DNA from: Cynocephalus volans
Lineage: Eukaryota; Chordata; Mammalia; Dermoptera; Cynocephalidae
Length of the DNA: 64,000 nt
Direction: 5' to 3'
NCBI RefSeq assembly: GCF_027409185.1
Contig: NC_084470.1
Location: forward strand, 37,809,001 to 37,873,000
The translations under genes and the position numbers were made by a program. Shown here in pieces: positions 1-11,930 of the stretch. The notes below the pieces were generated by a model that saw nothing but the letters and a program-made list of their open reading frames with translations, was not told the origin of the DNA and searched no databases. How positions within the stretch are numbered: the stretch's first letter is position 1; every line of letters starts with the position of its first letter.

Positions 1-1344
1 ACAGCTACCAGATCCTGGAGAGTGTAGGGGAGAAACACCCCACAAAAGCTAGGAGTCTTCAGTAACAGAATACAGCCAGCTGCTGTCCCCAACTGGGAGG
101 GAGATTGTAGAATAAGCACCTCAACTTCAGTCTCCTTTTACCTGTCAGTCAATCTCCAATCAAAAGCCAGAGTAGATGTTAGCTTCCTGGGACACCGGAA
201 GCATGGAGAGTACATCTGGAGGGGCAAATGGAAGACATCCTCCCCAGACTCCTTCTGGCATGAATGGATTCAGCCTAAACACGTGTTCTCTTGAGTGAAC
301 AAGGTGTTTTTCCTCAGGGGCTAATGATTTTAGCAGAAAGCTTCACTGAGAAGTTCTTACCTTGACTTTGCCTCCATAAGAACTACAGGACACATTCAGA
401 AAACGCCACAGAGAAGACTCTAAGATCATTTTAGGTTTCTTCTTTTATTCCTGGATTCCTTTTCTGAAGCCCACTACCTTTTATTTAGTGCAAGATGCAC
501 TGATTATCTTCCAGGCTGAGAGTGGCCTTTACTGAAGACTTAAAGCAGCGAGAAATAAACCAGATTGTCAACAAACAATGAAAAATCATTACTCTATGGT
601 GCTAGCTACCAAAAGCATGTTACAGGAGATCTGCCAAGGAGAAAATAAAGCCTGGAAAATTATCATCCATCAGCATATTCCACCTCTGAAAAATCATCAG
701 CTTCAAACAAGGCAATAAATATAGGACCCTATGCATAGTAGTTGAGCCAACGCCTTCTCAATGATAACGATGTATTTCTACCACCCTGTCGCTGGAGGTG
801 AATTACCTCATAATGATGATCTATTTTATGTCTTGAGAACAGTGGGTGTTATAGGCCACATCACAGCCATCAGTCTTTAACTGTGAAGGTTTCCTGCACA
901 AGGCGTTATTATTGTTTTAATATCAATGGTTACCACCTTACTAAGAAGTTCTGCAATAATGTGGTGATTGTTGAATCAGGCAAGGTGATCAATTTCTTTT
1001 GGGTTCCTTGGTTCCTATGGCTAATTGCTAGGATCAAAGAAGTACCTGTTTATTTTGATAGATAAAGGGGTTAAATGGAGCTAATATATGTCAGTTAAAT
1101 AATGAATACATTTGTTTAAAGCAAACTTGTATCCCTTTGGGGTCTACATTTCATTATCTATCAGTTAATAGATGGTCACCGCCTTTTAGATGAGAGAATC
1201 TGTACAATCTCTTCCACCTCTACATTCTCTGACTGCATAAAACATAGATGTATACATGGGATACATGTACCATGATCAGAATGGAGGTACAGTTTGTGGT
1301 CAGCTACAATGAGTTATCCATATTTTTTGAGAGGGAATGATTAA
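1..1344. other. Unique sequence, nothing recognised
   Basis: Mixed-composition DNA without a repeat or exon I can support. Short open frames only. Confidence 0.6.
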
Positions 1345-1592
1345 AAGCTTGGAATCTAAAGCCAGACTCCCAAGATTCAAGTCTCCACCTACCATTTATG
1401 AGCTATGTGGCCTTGAGGGTTAGTGAACCTCTCTGTGGTTCAATTTCCTCATCTATGAAGTAGGGATAATGTTACATCTACCTCTCCAGGATTAATGAGG
1501 AATAAATGAACTAATCCATGCAGAGCTCTTAAAACCACGCCTGGCCCATAGGGAGTACTCTGTAAATGTTAGCTCTTGGAATATTATTTTAT
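1345..1592 (+). mobile_element. MIR SINE
   Basis: Near full-length MIR: AAGCCAGACTCCCAAGATTC, ATGAGCTATGTGGCCTTGAG, CAATTTCCTCATCTATGAAG, CCAGGATTAATGAGGAATAA and the 3' part CGCCTGGCCCATAGGGAGTA. Ancient tRNA-core SINE common to therian mammals. Confidence 0.88.
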
Positions 1593-1699
1593 TGCATGTC
1601 TAATGTTGTGTTGCACTGTTTATTAAGAAAACCTTAAGGTCAAGCTATTATTATTTACTCATGTAGACTCAGTCTCATAAAATGGTATTTTGCTCACTC

Positions 1700-1835
1700 T
1701 GCTTTGTGTATCTTACCATTCCCTTGCCCACCACAATGCTACCTTCCTACATCCCTGGAAACTTTCTTTGACCACCCAGGAAAGTGCCTAATGCATAATA
1801 CCTAGCAGGGACTCCGTTAATGTTTGCGGGATGTA
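1700..1835 (+). mobile_element. L2 3'-end fragment
   Basis: Phrases ACTTTCTTTGACCACCCAGG and AGTGCCTAATGCATAATACC follow the L2 3' end text; short and degraded. Confidence 0.5.
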
Positions 1836-3257
1836 TGTAGTCCAATAGGATGCAATTCCAGTTGGTCTCAAAATGTTCTTTTGTTAGTATAGACTACACT
1901 GAAAGAAAAAAATTTTGTCTCTGTGAGTAATTACCAGTCTTTATGGCCCCAGATACAACCTTGTCTTTATGTCACCTTGTAATCCACTCCTGCTCTGCAA
2001 AACTGAAGTCCTCCTGGGAGGGTCAACAATACACATGCTGTTCCTGAGTAGTAGATTTTTTTATTTGGAAACAGACTTTTGCTGACAGATGTGTAAAAGT
2101 GCACCTACCTATACAATTCCCCATTGCCTTGACAGCTGCAGATAGCCAGGAAACTTCACTATTTCTTTTCAGTTGGCATTAATAGACATTTGAACTTTTC
2201 TCTCCAGGTCTACCTGTTTCTAATGATATCTGGCTGTCTCAAGAATTATTTGACTCATTCCTTCCATTTAGGCTTCCCACACCCCAGGTGGAAGCAATTC
2301 CAACACAAATAGAGAAGATGTACAAATCTGAATTTCCATCTCCTTCAGGAAATGAGAATCACCAGGGTGTCCTCAGTTAGACTCTGGTCCTATTTCCAAC
2401 CCCTGATGGCCCCCAGAGCCTACCCAGTATGTGCCATGGACTTGGTGGGAGCTGGGTGGCTCATTTCACAATAATGAAAAATGCTTTGTTTATCTTCTTT
2501 CAATCTATTATGTTAGTTCTTCTTCTTTTTTTTTTTGGTGTTTCTTGAGAAATACTAAGTGATTAATAACCCGTCTTGGTTTTGCTTTTTCTCTCACTGG
2601 CTTATACAGAAATAATGTGACCTATAGATGTTTAGACAAAAAGTACATTGTGTTAATGAGAGATTCTGCTCAGACATGCCCCATGCAATTGAGCTTATCA
2701 GCAGTAAAAGAACAGGTATTCCTGGACTTTGTCTAATCGTCTTTGCTTTTCTTGTTAGACTAAATACCAACCATACTGAAAAGGGGACTCGACAAAACAG
2801 TGTTCAGAGCTGTGCATTGCTTTCATCCTTTACAAGGCAGACAGAGAAATGTGCGGCTGGACGTGTGTGGAGGTCATATAAACAGTCCTAACAGAAAGGG
2901 AGCGTCTTACATGCTAGGCATGGCACGGTGCGGGTCAGATACATCTTTACGTAAATTGCTTTTTATTTTTACTTAAGGTATAGAAATAGGAAAGAGGTCT
3001 TCTTAAGCCAATAGAAATTACCAACCAGAGTTAAGTCATCTTTTATTGTAAGTAGTTCCATTTTAAAGCAGTGATTAATGATAACTGAAAATGTCTAGGC
3101 TGGTTTATGTAAAGGTTTAGTTGGGATTGTAGAATACAGGAAAAGGGAAGAAACATGATTTCCAAATTGGGTCAGGTTCCACAGATGAGAAAATTCAAAC
3201 AAGGGTAGAGTTACCCATGAGAGGAATATGGTTAAAATTTAGAAACCAAATTTTAGA
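1836..3257. other. Unique sequence, nothing recognised
   Basis: Contains a T-rich tract (2519-2537) and short frames without coding character. Confidence 0.6.
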
Positions 3258-3400
3258 GTTGGCAGGGAACTTTGAGTCACTTAACTAACATGCCCATTTT
3301 CCAAATGGGGAAAATGAAGCCCAAAGGGTTCAGTCACACAGCCAAGGTCACATGGCTCATCAGTAGACAAGCAATAGCCAAAATCCACTCTTTTATCTGA
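3258..3400 (-). mobile_element. MIR SINE fragment
   Basis: Reverse MIR core: CCCATTTTCCAAATGGGGAA, ATGAAGCCCAAAGGGTTCAG and CACAGCCAAGGTCACATGGC. Confidence 0.75.
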
Positions 3401-4809
3401 TAATCTTACATTTTTCTCACATTGCTGCCTACTACCTTTTCTTAGTCACAATTTTTTTTAATTCAAAAATATTTGTTAAGCACATACTAGACACTGAAGT
3501 ATGAGAATTTAGATGGAAAAACAGAACGCGAGTTCATCATGCTATCCATCAAAGTTATGTTTTTCATCTGCAGAAGAGAGACAGCTGCAAAGCATTTGAT
3601 CTTAACAATGACAATTAAAATGAAACTTATTTGAAGTTGCAAAATCACCATGTTGCATTAGCACAAGACTGTAGCATGTATGCATGAGGGCACTTTGCAG
3701 ATGGCTTGCAGAGAGTTTATGTAGGCACTTTAGGGAACAGATGGAACCGGCAGTGTCTCATGGTAAATGTGGATTTATAGCCCCACAGTTATAAGCCAGA
3801 GTGACTCCCTTCTACCTGATGGGACAGCTGAAGTGTTGCAATGCCTATGGCTTGTGAATCCTAGCATAGAAGTCCCTAAAGGAAATTTTGTCCCCAGTGG
3901 GACCATTGGCTTTATCCTGCACCCCTGCAATACATTATTAGTGGGTGTTTGATTTCAATGAAAGATCTATTTTATTTAAACTTTGTAAAGGGTAAATACG
4001 CATCACCCAGAAGGCTAGAAGATTGAGAAACCCACATTAGTCTAAATGTTCTCTGCTGTTATCATAAAATCCAACACAGTTTTTACTTTTCCTCCAATTT
4101 TTGTTTTCAGTATGTATGGCACCTATCCCCTCCCCCAATTTATTTGTCCTGAAATATTTTAAGGGCTTGAGAATTGAGAATTAAAGGAAAATACATACAA
4201 GGCTAATAGGTAACTTCAAGGTCCTTGTCTGTAAAATACTGATAAGAATGTGTGTCTTGGTTCCTCATAAGGTAGCATTTCAGCATCTCATAAAAAAGCT
4301 ATCACAGACAATAGCAGCTTGCTAGAAAAAAAAACAAACATACCATGATATCAAACAAAAGGGATCAATGAGATGAATGCTAAAGCTATTACAGTGAATG
4401 TAGAATATCCTCTGTATGATGGCATCTTCCCTAATTATTTAAGATTGCTTGTAAAATTGATTTTATGTAAACACAACAACACCGAGCAACAGCCAGCTCC
4501 TTGCAGGCAACGTAAGTTGTTGGGGATTTATTGACCTGTCGTTCACATGTGTTACTTTACTACCACTTAATGGTCTGTTTGGATAGTCTTGGTGTGTACA
4601 AACTCCCCACTATCAGCTCCGAGCACCACACGTTGACAGGTAGCTGCCACAGAGATAAAATAAGAGAACTTACTCCAGAGCATACAGGAGCATGGGAACA
4701 TTCTTTATTTTCTAATTAAATGTAGGCTTTTCCCCAGAAGCTGGAGTAGGAGGTGAGAATTCCGTATTCTTATACTTTCTACTATTTCTTGAGCATGGAA
4801 ACATTTTAA
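3401..4809. other. Unique sequence, nothing recognised
   Basis: AT-rich, with an A run near 4326-4334. No repeat or exon supported. Confidence 0.6.
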
Positions 4810-4950
4810 AAATGCTAGACTCAGACCAAGCTCCTGGTCTTAGTTTCAACTTGTACGGGTGATGTGACCATAGGTATGTCAGATCATGTCTCTAAGCTTC
4901 AGGCTGATCAGCTGTAAAACAGAAAAAATAATCCAATACCTGCCCAGTTT
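4810..4950 (+). mobile_element. MIR SINE fragment (degraded)
   Basis: Weak MIR core: GATGTGACCATAGGTATGTC, CTCTAAGCTTCAGGCTGATC and GTAAAACAGAAAAAATAATC. Confidence 0.55.
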
Positions 4951-5011
4951 CTCAATTTTCTGGGAAATTTTAAGGACAAAATGGGTTTAACATGCTATGC
5001 AAATGACTGAT

Positions 5012-5014
<3 letters not shown>

Positions 5015-5086
<72 letters not shown>
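5015..5086. repeat. (CA)36 microsatellite
   Basis: 72 bp of uninterrupted AC dinucleotides; likely highly polymorphic. Confidence 0.98.
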
Positions 5087-5088
<2 letters not shown>

Positions 5089-6867
5089 TAGCTACAGCTT
5101 TTAGAAAACTAGCTCCAGAAATACAAAAAGGTATTTGCCTTGGGGTGGCTTAAGAGGTAAGGAACTAAAGCACAGTCACTACTCTCAAGGAGTTTACAGT
5201 CAGAGACGGTGCCACATTTCATGGATTTAAAATGTGTTGATTTAATAGTATATAACATCTCTGAAACTGAGATATATCTCATAACTACTGGTATATCTTA
5301 GTCTAATAAGCAGAGTTTTTCTTTCTTACTGGCACATGAAATAATGATGCTTTTGCCTTATTCTCAATGATGTCTCGGATTCCATGAAGTATAGTAATAT
5401 GGACTCACACATAACTCCTCTGGGATGGGGGGGCTGGGGAAAGAGAGAGAGGAATCCCCAGAGGGAAGATTCTGAAAGACGGCAGAAAGAGTGATTTTGT
5501 AAGTTGCAAGACTAGAAAGTTAATGTTGGACTGAATAGGAACTAGTTTGGGGGGAAAGATAATCAACTTTGCAAGCATACCACTTTAAAATCCGAGAATG
5601 TCCTATCCCATCCCAATAGAAATGTAGAGAAAAGAATCTGACAACCCATGGGAACAGGATGGAATAAAGGTGAATGCTGCCCTCCTCCCCACCCACCATC
5701 CTCTGCCCCATTTAATGGAACAACCAATTCCTAGGGAGGTCCCAAAGTGATGGGACCCTCACATGCAGGACACCAGTCCTCAGACGAGAACTGATGTCAT
5801 CCATGCTTTTTCCCACTAAGTACCCCTTGGGTGAACCCAACTGTAATCTAAAACAGAACGTTCAGAGTCTCAGGCTCTGTGACTGGCCTCCAAAGTGACC
5901 CCAACTCGATCCCAGGGCAGAGCAATCAGCCTTAGCACAGGTTTAGCTATTTGCAGGCTTTTGCTTTCAGGAATGCAGTTATGTGGCCATTTCCCTGACC
6001 CGGCCCTTGTCATAATGAATCCTTCCTTCCTATTGAATTATGTCCTTCTTTCCTCTAAAAGATTTATCCCGCATGCCAACCTTTAGAGAAACTTCTCTTG
6101 CTCAAGAAAAAATAAACAAGCAACCAGAACTTGAGTGGCCAGAGTTGGGACAAAATCAAGTGCTATGGCGTTTCCTGTGTTTTAAAAGATTGTGAAATAT
6201 TCTAAAGATGAAGAAGAATGTTGATATAGCTTAAATGCCCAGTTATAATAACTGGAGTTTAAAATACAATTAATGGCATCTTTTTTCTTTCTCTCCTTCT
6301 AATTTCCCCTCCTTCTTGTTTCCTCTATTCTTTTCTCTTGACTGGTTTTGCTCTTAGATTTTATATTTCTGTTTTCTCAGTGTGACATCTACCCAGACTT
6401 TAACATTTCCATCATGCATGTTTTAGTTTTTAGATTTTTCTCTCCTATAGAATCCTTATTTCCCATGTTTTATCTACCTCGACCTTTCCATCTGGTTGTT
6501 TTTACCCTTCTTCTTATTGCTTTATTATTTGCTCTTTCCTATTTATTATTTCCCTTCCTTCACTCAGCTTTCCGTTTTTCTATTTGTCAAGTCTTTCTAC
6601 ATCACTTATAAAGTAATAATTATTGGATTAAGGATACTCCCGAAATGACAGGGTATAGGCAAATGAGAAATTGTGCTTTGTTATAGTTGCTAGGTATTAA
6701 AAATAAACTTGACTGGAGATAACATCAAATTATTATTAAAGCCTTGAGGTTGTTAGCATCACATTTAGGGGAGTCTTCCAAAAAGTGCTCTGTTAGAGGA
6801 ATATTGTCATTTCCCCAGAGGTGAGAGGATAATGTTGGGAAAGAAAGGGGGGTTGGAGGGGAGGCAA
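5087..6867. other. Unique sequence; pyrimidine-rich part 6280-6610
   Basis: The stretch 6280-6610 is T/C-rich on the + strand, which alone explains the 87-codon hydrophobic frame there. Nothing else recognised. Confidence 0.6.
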
Positions 6868-7112
6868 AGCAGTGTAGAGGTTATAGCCTCTGGTGCCAGA
6901 CTTCCTGTGTTCATATACCAACTCCAGCACTCACTTTAGCTGGGTAATCTTAGGAAAGTGACTTCTCTGAGTCACATTTGTCAAATACAGATGATAGTAT
7001 AATACCTCCTTTATACAATTTCTGTGAGGATTAAATGAGTTAACACAGTGAAGCACTTAAAACAGTGCCTGGAACACAATAAGAGCTATGTTAAGTACTA
7101 ACCATTATTATC
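6868..7112 (+). mobile_element. MIR SINE
   Basis: Near complete: GTAGAGGTTATAGCCTCTGG, CTTAGGAAAGTGACTTCTCT, GAGGATTAAATGAGTTAACA and AAACAGTGCCTGGAACACAA. Confidence 0.88.
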
Positions 7113-7213
7113 ATTTGCTTAAGTTACTCAAGTTGGTATCACACTTAAGGAGATAGACGTTTTGAGAAATGTATTTCCCCTTGCATGTATCCATCTGGAA
7201 TCAAGTTTGAGAA

Positions 7214-7424
7214 GGACCTAAAGCAGTGATTGTCGAAGTTTAGTCCTTGGGCCAGTAACATCAGTGTCATCTAGGAACCTGTTAGAAATGCAGATTCTCA
7301 GGCTCTACCCCTGACTCACCCCTGGTCAACTGAATCAGAAACTTAGAAAGTGGGGCTGGGCAATTTGAGTTTTAACAAACCCTTCAAATGATTCTGATGA
7401 TGCTAAAGCTTGAGAACTACCACC
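7214..7424 (-). mobile_element. MER20/MER3-like hAT non-autonomous element
   Basis: The text CATCTAGGAACCTGTTAGAA, ATGCAGATTCTCAGGCTCTA, CTGAATCAGAAAC and AATGATTCTGATGATGC follows a common mammalian hAT fossil. The ends GCAGTGATTGTCGAAG and GCTTGAGAACTAC are the degraded terminal inverted repeats. Family name is from memory. Confidence 0.7.
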
Positions 7425-7531
7425 ATAAGGTGGATATCCTTTCTACTCTAAAGGTACCTCCAGAATGTAGAATATAAGCATAGCTGTATCCATCTTACTC
7501 CCCCACCGCTATTACCAACAACAAGGCGAGA

Positions 7532-8439
7532 CTTTGTGTGATCCATGATCAAGATCTTTGAAGCAACTTGACCTACAGTTCATCCCGTATAGTGGGCTGG
7601 CAGAGGGAAGCCATGTGGTCAAGGGGAAAATGCCCTGGATTGGGATTCAGAGGACATGGGCTCTCACCTTGGCTCTATGACTAGTTTTGTGCCTTTTATC
7701 CTCACAACCTCTCCGAACCTTAGTTTCTGCATCAATAAAATGAGGATAACCAAACCAATGTGGTTAGCTAGTAAACTTAGAGGTGTAACATCCTAGCCAA
7801 ACACAAGACTTTATATTTTCATAGTGACCATATCAGTAGCATGCCTTCAGGAATTATTCAGAAATTATTACTCTAAGATGATAGTTGTGAATAATGACCT
7901 TCCTAATCTAGATGTTCTCACTCTGGTTCTTCTATGCAGACTTCTGAGAGGTCCGCCTGTGGGTGAAGGTCGTGATCTCTAATATACTGCCTCTTTGGGG
8001 ACATCTCCAGCAGGCTGTCAGTTGTGTTTTCTTGATGCATTTAACGAGAGGTGTGTGTGACCCTCCAACATATTCAGCAGAGAGTTTCACAGGCCCTTGT
8101 AGGTCACCTGGTAATCTTCAAGACAGAGGCAGTGACACACAGATCACACCCATGGGTGGGCTACCCAGTCCATGTCCCTGAAAGGGGAACTTCTCAAACC
8201 ACCAAGGAGCTCCTGAAGAAGAACACAATGGTGTGCCCTAAATAGTGTCAATTTTGAAAGGTTCTAAACATGCCCCAAAGGAGTCTTCCTCTTCGGACCC
8301 AAAGAAACAAGCAATTCACCACTGGGGCCAAAGGAAGAGATGATTCTAATATTCCCCAGTTAGAATATCATACCTTACACCCATAGTTTGCTCCCCACTG
8401 AAGTTGCTTCAAAGATCTTGACCATGGACCACACAAAGG
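7532..8439. repeat. 38-bp inverted repeat pair, ends about 830 bp apart
   Basis: 7532-7569 and the reverse complement of 8401-8438 match at 36 of 38 positions (shared core TCAAGATCTTTGAAGCAACT). The sequence between holds a MIR fragment (7604-7752) and otherwise unrecognised DNA. Confidence 0.88.
7604..7752 (+). mobile_element. MIR SINE fragment
   Basis: AGCCATGTGGTCAAGGGGAA, TTGGGATTCAGAGGACATGG, CTCCGAACCTTAGTTTCTGC and ATCAATAAAATGAGGATAAC in MIR order. It lies between the arms of the inverted repeat described under findings. Confidence 0.75.
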
Positions 8440-8545
8440 TATGCCTGTATTGATAGCCTCTGCTATTCTCCAATATTTTTCCAGACTTCAAATTGGTAGA
8501 TCTAGAGGGCTTGGCAATGTTAAAGAGAATCGTCATTCAGTATGT

Positions 8546-8735
8546 AGCAGTGCTGGCCAATAGAAATTTTGTGATGGTTCTATATCTGTTTTCCAATATG
8601 ATAGTCATTAGCTGGGCAACTAAAATTTTTATTTTAAAATTGTTTTATTTTTAATTTAAAATTAAACTTAAAATTTTAAGTTTAAATAGCCACATGTAGG
8701 TAGTGGCTACTGTATTAGACTACACAGGTCTATAT
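8546..8735 (+). mobile_element. MER5A hAT-Charlie fragment
   Basis: GTGCTGGCCAATAGAAATTT start, a central AT-rich imperfect palindrome (about 8630-8685) and TAGCCACATGTAGGTAGTGG near the end: the standard MER5A order in + orientation. Confidence 0.85.
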
Positions 8736-9981
8736 GATCATTTTCAGTTGGGTGGTAGACTGAGTTTTATTTGGAGGAAGAAAAAAACAGAAACATAACT
8801 CAACTTCTGCCCCCTTAACGTCTCAAAACAAATGAACAAACAGAATCCACTTTTCCCCAAATATCCAGCATGTCTCTTTGAAATGAACTTGGTTCCCTAT
8901 GCCCTCAGCAGAGCCCCCCGTTTCTGCACAACAGTTGTTAAGTTGTCTGATTGTTATCTGAAAATTCGGTATGGTGGCTCTCTCTCTCTCCCTTTCTCTC
9001 TCTCTGAGAACAAGCTTTATTTACTGTTGTTATTCCCTATTAACCAACAGAGTGGAATAAGAGCCAGTGTATAGACCAACAATGAGAGTAGTCCTGTGTT
9101 GGACAAAGGAGGCCTTGTGTTAAGAATTATAAACTGAACTCTCAACTCCTGTCTTTAAAAATGAAAAGGTATAGATGGTGATAGTCCTACATTGTTGTTT
9201 GATGGCAGGGTGTTAAAATTGAAACAGGCACCTGTTTCACAGCTCTTTTTTTCATTAGAGCATCAGAGCTCTAGCTCTGTAATCACACCCACACATGGGA
9301 CTGGCTCCGCTCTCTCTAGAATGAGGCTGACATCCCTCCTCACCTAAGAATGTTCTTTTCTGTGCTAGGAGCTGGCAGAGGCAGGAGGTGGGCTGATGTG
9401 TGATATATTTGGCACCAGTGAGTTGCAGTTTATTTCAGCTGTCTACGTACTCTCCAGAAAAGAACACTTTCAGACAGTCCAGCCTTCTTTGTGCTTTTGA
9501 GAACAGAAGACCAGTTAGTCAAATTCTGTTCATTCAGAAAGCTTAAAAGGGGATAGGAAATAAATTGTTTTCCCAATCAGGTGCAATACTTTCCTGCATT
9601 AGCAGGCTGATAATAAAAAGTTGTGCAGGTTCTCAGGTTCCAAATTATTACATACTGCATAGCACCTACAATCTGTTTTGCTGTAAATGCATCATAAACT
9701 CTCACCTGTGAGGTCATACATGGAGTTGCACTGCATGGCCCTCGAAGATACTTGTAGGCAGAATGAAACATACAGCTTTACTGTGCACTTGTCCCTTATT
9801 TGCTGCCTTAGCCCTGAAGTTTGCTATGTACTCCATGGACCTGTTATTCTAATCGCACATCCACTGGGCATTTCTGAGACGTGCCCTCCCTCTTGTTATA
9901 CCAGATTCAGACTATTCCCTTTGTCTCAAGCACCTCCTCCTGACTTCTTCACTTACCAAAGTTGATAGAACTAGGCTCTAT
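8736..9981. other. Unique sequence, nothing recognised
   Basis: A CT-rich patch lies at 8977-9005. The rest shows no repeat or exon I can support. Confidence 0.55.
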
Positions 9982-10256
9982 CCATTTACTGATTTATTCA
10001 ATTCACAATTACAGGAGCACCTGTACTAGGTGTCAGTCACTGGGGAAGGTACAGACAATGAATGGGTGACAGATTAGTTTCCTGTGTCCTGTCAGGCTCT
10101 GTCAGCTTCTAGCTGGATACTTTGGGGCATTCAACTTCATAAACCTCATGTGGAAAATCTTGAGAATGCTGCCTCCCTCTCAGATTTGCTAGAGGGAAGT
10201 GAGATGACACCCCTCGGCTTAGTTGAATGACTAGCACATAGTAAGTACTTAAAAGT
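9982..10256. mobile_element. L2 3'-end fragment (-) followed by a MIR fragment (+)
   Basis: 9982-10075 reads as reversed L2 3' end (TTTATTCAATTCACAATTAC, GTCAGTCACTGGGGAAGGTA). 10076-10256 resembles MIR in + orientation (TTCATAAACCTCATGTGGAA, TGACTAGCACATAGTAAGTA). The join between them is approximate. Confidence 0.55.
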
Positions 10257-10274
10257 TGCTTTCTTCCCCTCCAA

Positions 10275-10470
10275 AGCTCTGCTTAAATTGCACCTGTCCC
10301 AAGGGCACTTCCTAAGTTTACCTGGTTGGAATTCCTCTCTCCATCCCTTTCATGCACATGTTTCTTTCTGGTTTGTGCCAGTTTCTTACATGAAGTTTGC
10401 CTCCCTGACCAGATTTCGAGTTCTTAGAAGAGACAGTTCATGTGTCTGCCTTCTTTGTGACCCCTAAATC
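10275..10470 (+). mobile_element. L2 fragment
   Basis: AAAGCTCTGCTTAAATTGCA, GGGCACTTCCTAAGTTTACC and ATTTCGAGTTCTTAGAAGAG follow the L2 3' region in order, degraded. Confidence 0.55.
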
Positions 10471-10479
10471 ACTTCCATT

Positions 10480-10590
10480 AAACATAGAATTATGGGCTGC
10501 CTCTGTGTGCCAGGCACTGTGTGAGATAGGGCTTACAGATACAGGTAAATAAACCATGTTTCCTGCCTGCACAGAAGTTATGGCATAACC
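10480..10590 (-). mobile_element. L2 3'-end fragment
   Basis: TGTGCCAGGCACTGTGTGAG followed by CTTACAGATACAGG: reversed L2 3' end. Confidence 0.6.
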
Positions 10591-10609
10591 AGAGAGACTG
10601 TAGTGGGCA

Positions 10610-11100
10610 TTGCTGTTTTTGTCTGCTTGGTACCTATTACTTCTTCTGGAAATTTTATCACCTTTCCTTTGAAAAACAGTCCCTGCAGTAGATGGGATCA
10701 TCTGTGCCCCTGCCATGTGACTCTGTAGTCCTTCCCACTGGAGGTGCAATTCCCTGCCCACCCCTTGACTCCACGCTCACCCATGTCACTTGCTTTAGCC
10801 AACAGAATGGTATAGAATTCAGGGTGCCTCTTCCAAGCCTGGTCTTTAAGATCCATCCTGGGCTTTCACTTCTTCTCCAACATGTCTATTACTGCCATAA
10901 GAAGAGCTTCCCCTTCAGCCTGGGCCCTAGAATTAGAAGACATGGAATAGGCCTCAGTGTTACCCACCAGAATGGTGCCTGGCTCAGCCAGACCTGCAGC
11001 CTAAAGCAGAACCACCCAGTCTATATCAGTCAATCTCCTGCAGTTGAATAAAATACAAAAGTGCTTATTGGTGTTAGCCGCTGAGATTTTGTGGTCATCA
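10610..11100 (+). repeat. Ancient mammalian interspersed repeat, probably LTR-related
   Basis: Text such as CACTTGCTTTAGCCAACAGA, CCTAAAGCAGAACCACCCAG and GTTAGCCGCTGAGATTTTGT is a recurrent mammalian fossil whose 3' half usually includes AATAAA-like and GCCACTGAGATTTTGGGG-like text. I cannot name the family with confidence. No ORF in it is credible. Confidence 0.55.
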
Positions 11101-11539
11101 CTTTTGCAGCAGGAGGTGATCTACACACCAGCCCTGTCTCTGTTCTCTCCTACATCACCTTTCTTCTACACAGGGCTTGAAAGGGGGCTGAGAGGGAGTC
11201 ACCATCTTCTTATATCCTCTCTAAACCAGGGCCACAGTTCTTGGTCTAGAGCAAACTTGTGACCCAAGAAGGAGCAATTGGAATTCTACAAACAGAGCAA
11301 GACCAAGGATCTGGGAGTGGCTCCAATTTCTGCTTTACTCTAGCTTGTTTGTTCACCATTTCCTTCAGTCTTGTGAGCTAACCCAATGTCCTGTAAATTT
11401 CCTTTTTAGCTTAAGCTGATTTGAGTTGGGCTTCTATCTCTTGCAGCCTTGAAAAATATTGAGACAAAAAACCCAGCAGGCAAATACATTCTGATAAAGC
11501 TGTTCTAGGGGCAAAAGGGGGACCACAGGAGCACAGGGA

Positions 11540-11930
11540 GGGTCACCTAACCCACCTCGGGAAGTCAGAGAAGGCTTCTTGTGCAAAAGAGTGATTGAGC
11601 TGAAACCCGAAGATTGGCCAAAAAGGTGGAATGAGAGGAGGAGGAGGGACAGTCTCTCAAAGGCCTGCAGGGAGGGGGTCACAGTGAGCAGTGAGGTCGG
11701 GAAGGTTCCCAATGGCCAGTGTGGGAGAGCCTTGCCAGTCAACCTAAAGAAGGGGGACTGCTCCTGATGATAGGTGGGAGCCAATGAATGATTTTAAGAA
11801 GGGGGATAGAAGCCCTTTAGAAGGCTTTTTTTTCTGGCCACAGGGTGGAGATTAAAGTCAGGAAACCAATTGAGAGACTGTTAAAAGCATCCATGCATGA
11901 GGTGAAGGTATCCTGGATTCAGGCAGAGGC
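11540..11930 (-). mobile_element. L2 fragment
   Basis: AGAGAAGGCTTCTTGTGCAA, ATTGAGCTGAAACCCGAAGA, AGCCAATGAATGATTTTAAG and GGAAACCAATTGAGAGACTG follow the reversed L2 3' region in the usual order. Confidence 0.7.

Noticed and set aside
10438-11784. Open frames of 107-119 codons on both strands
   Set aside because: They fall in ancient repeat and L2 sequence and show no domain or credible start context.
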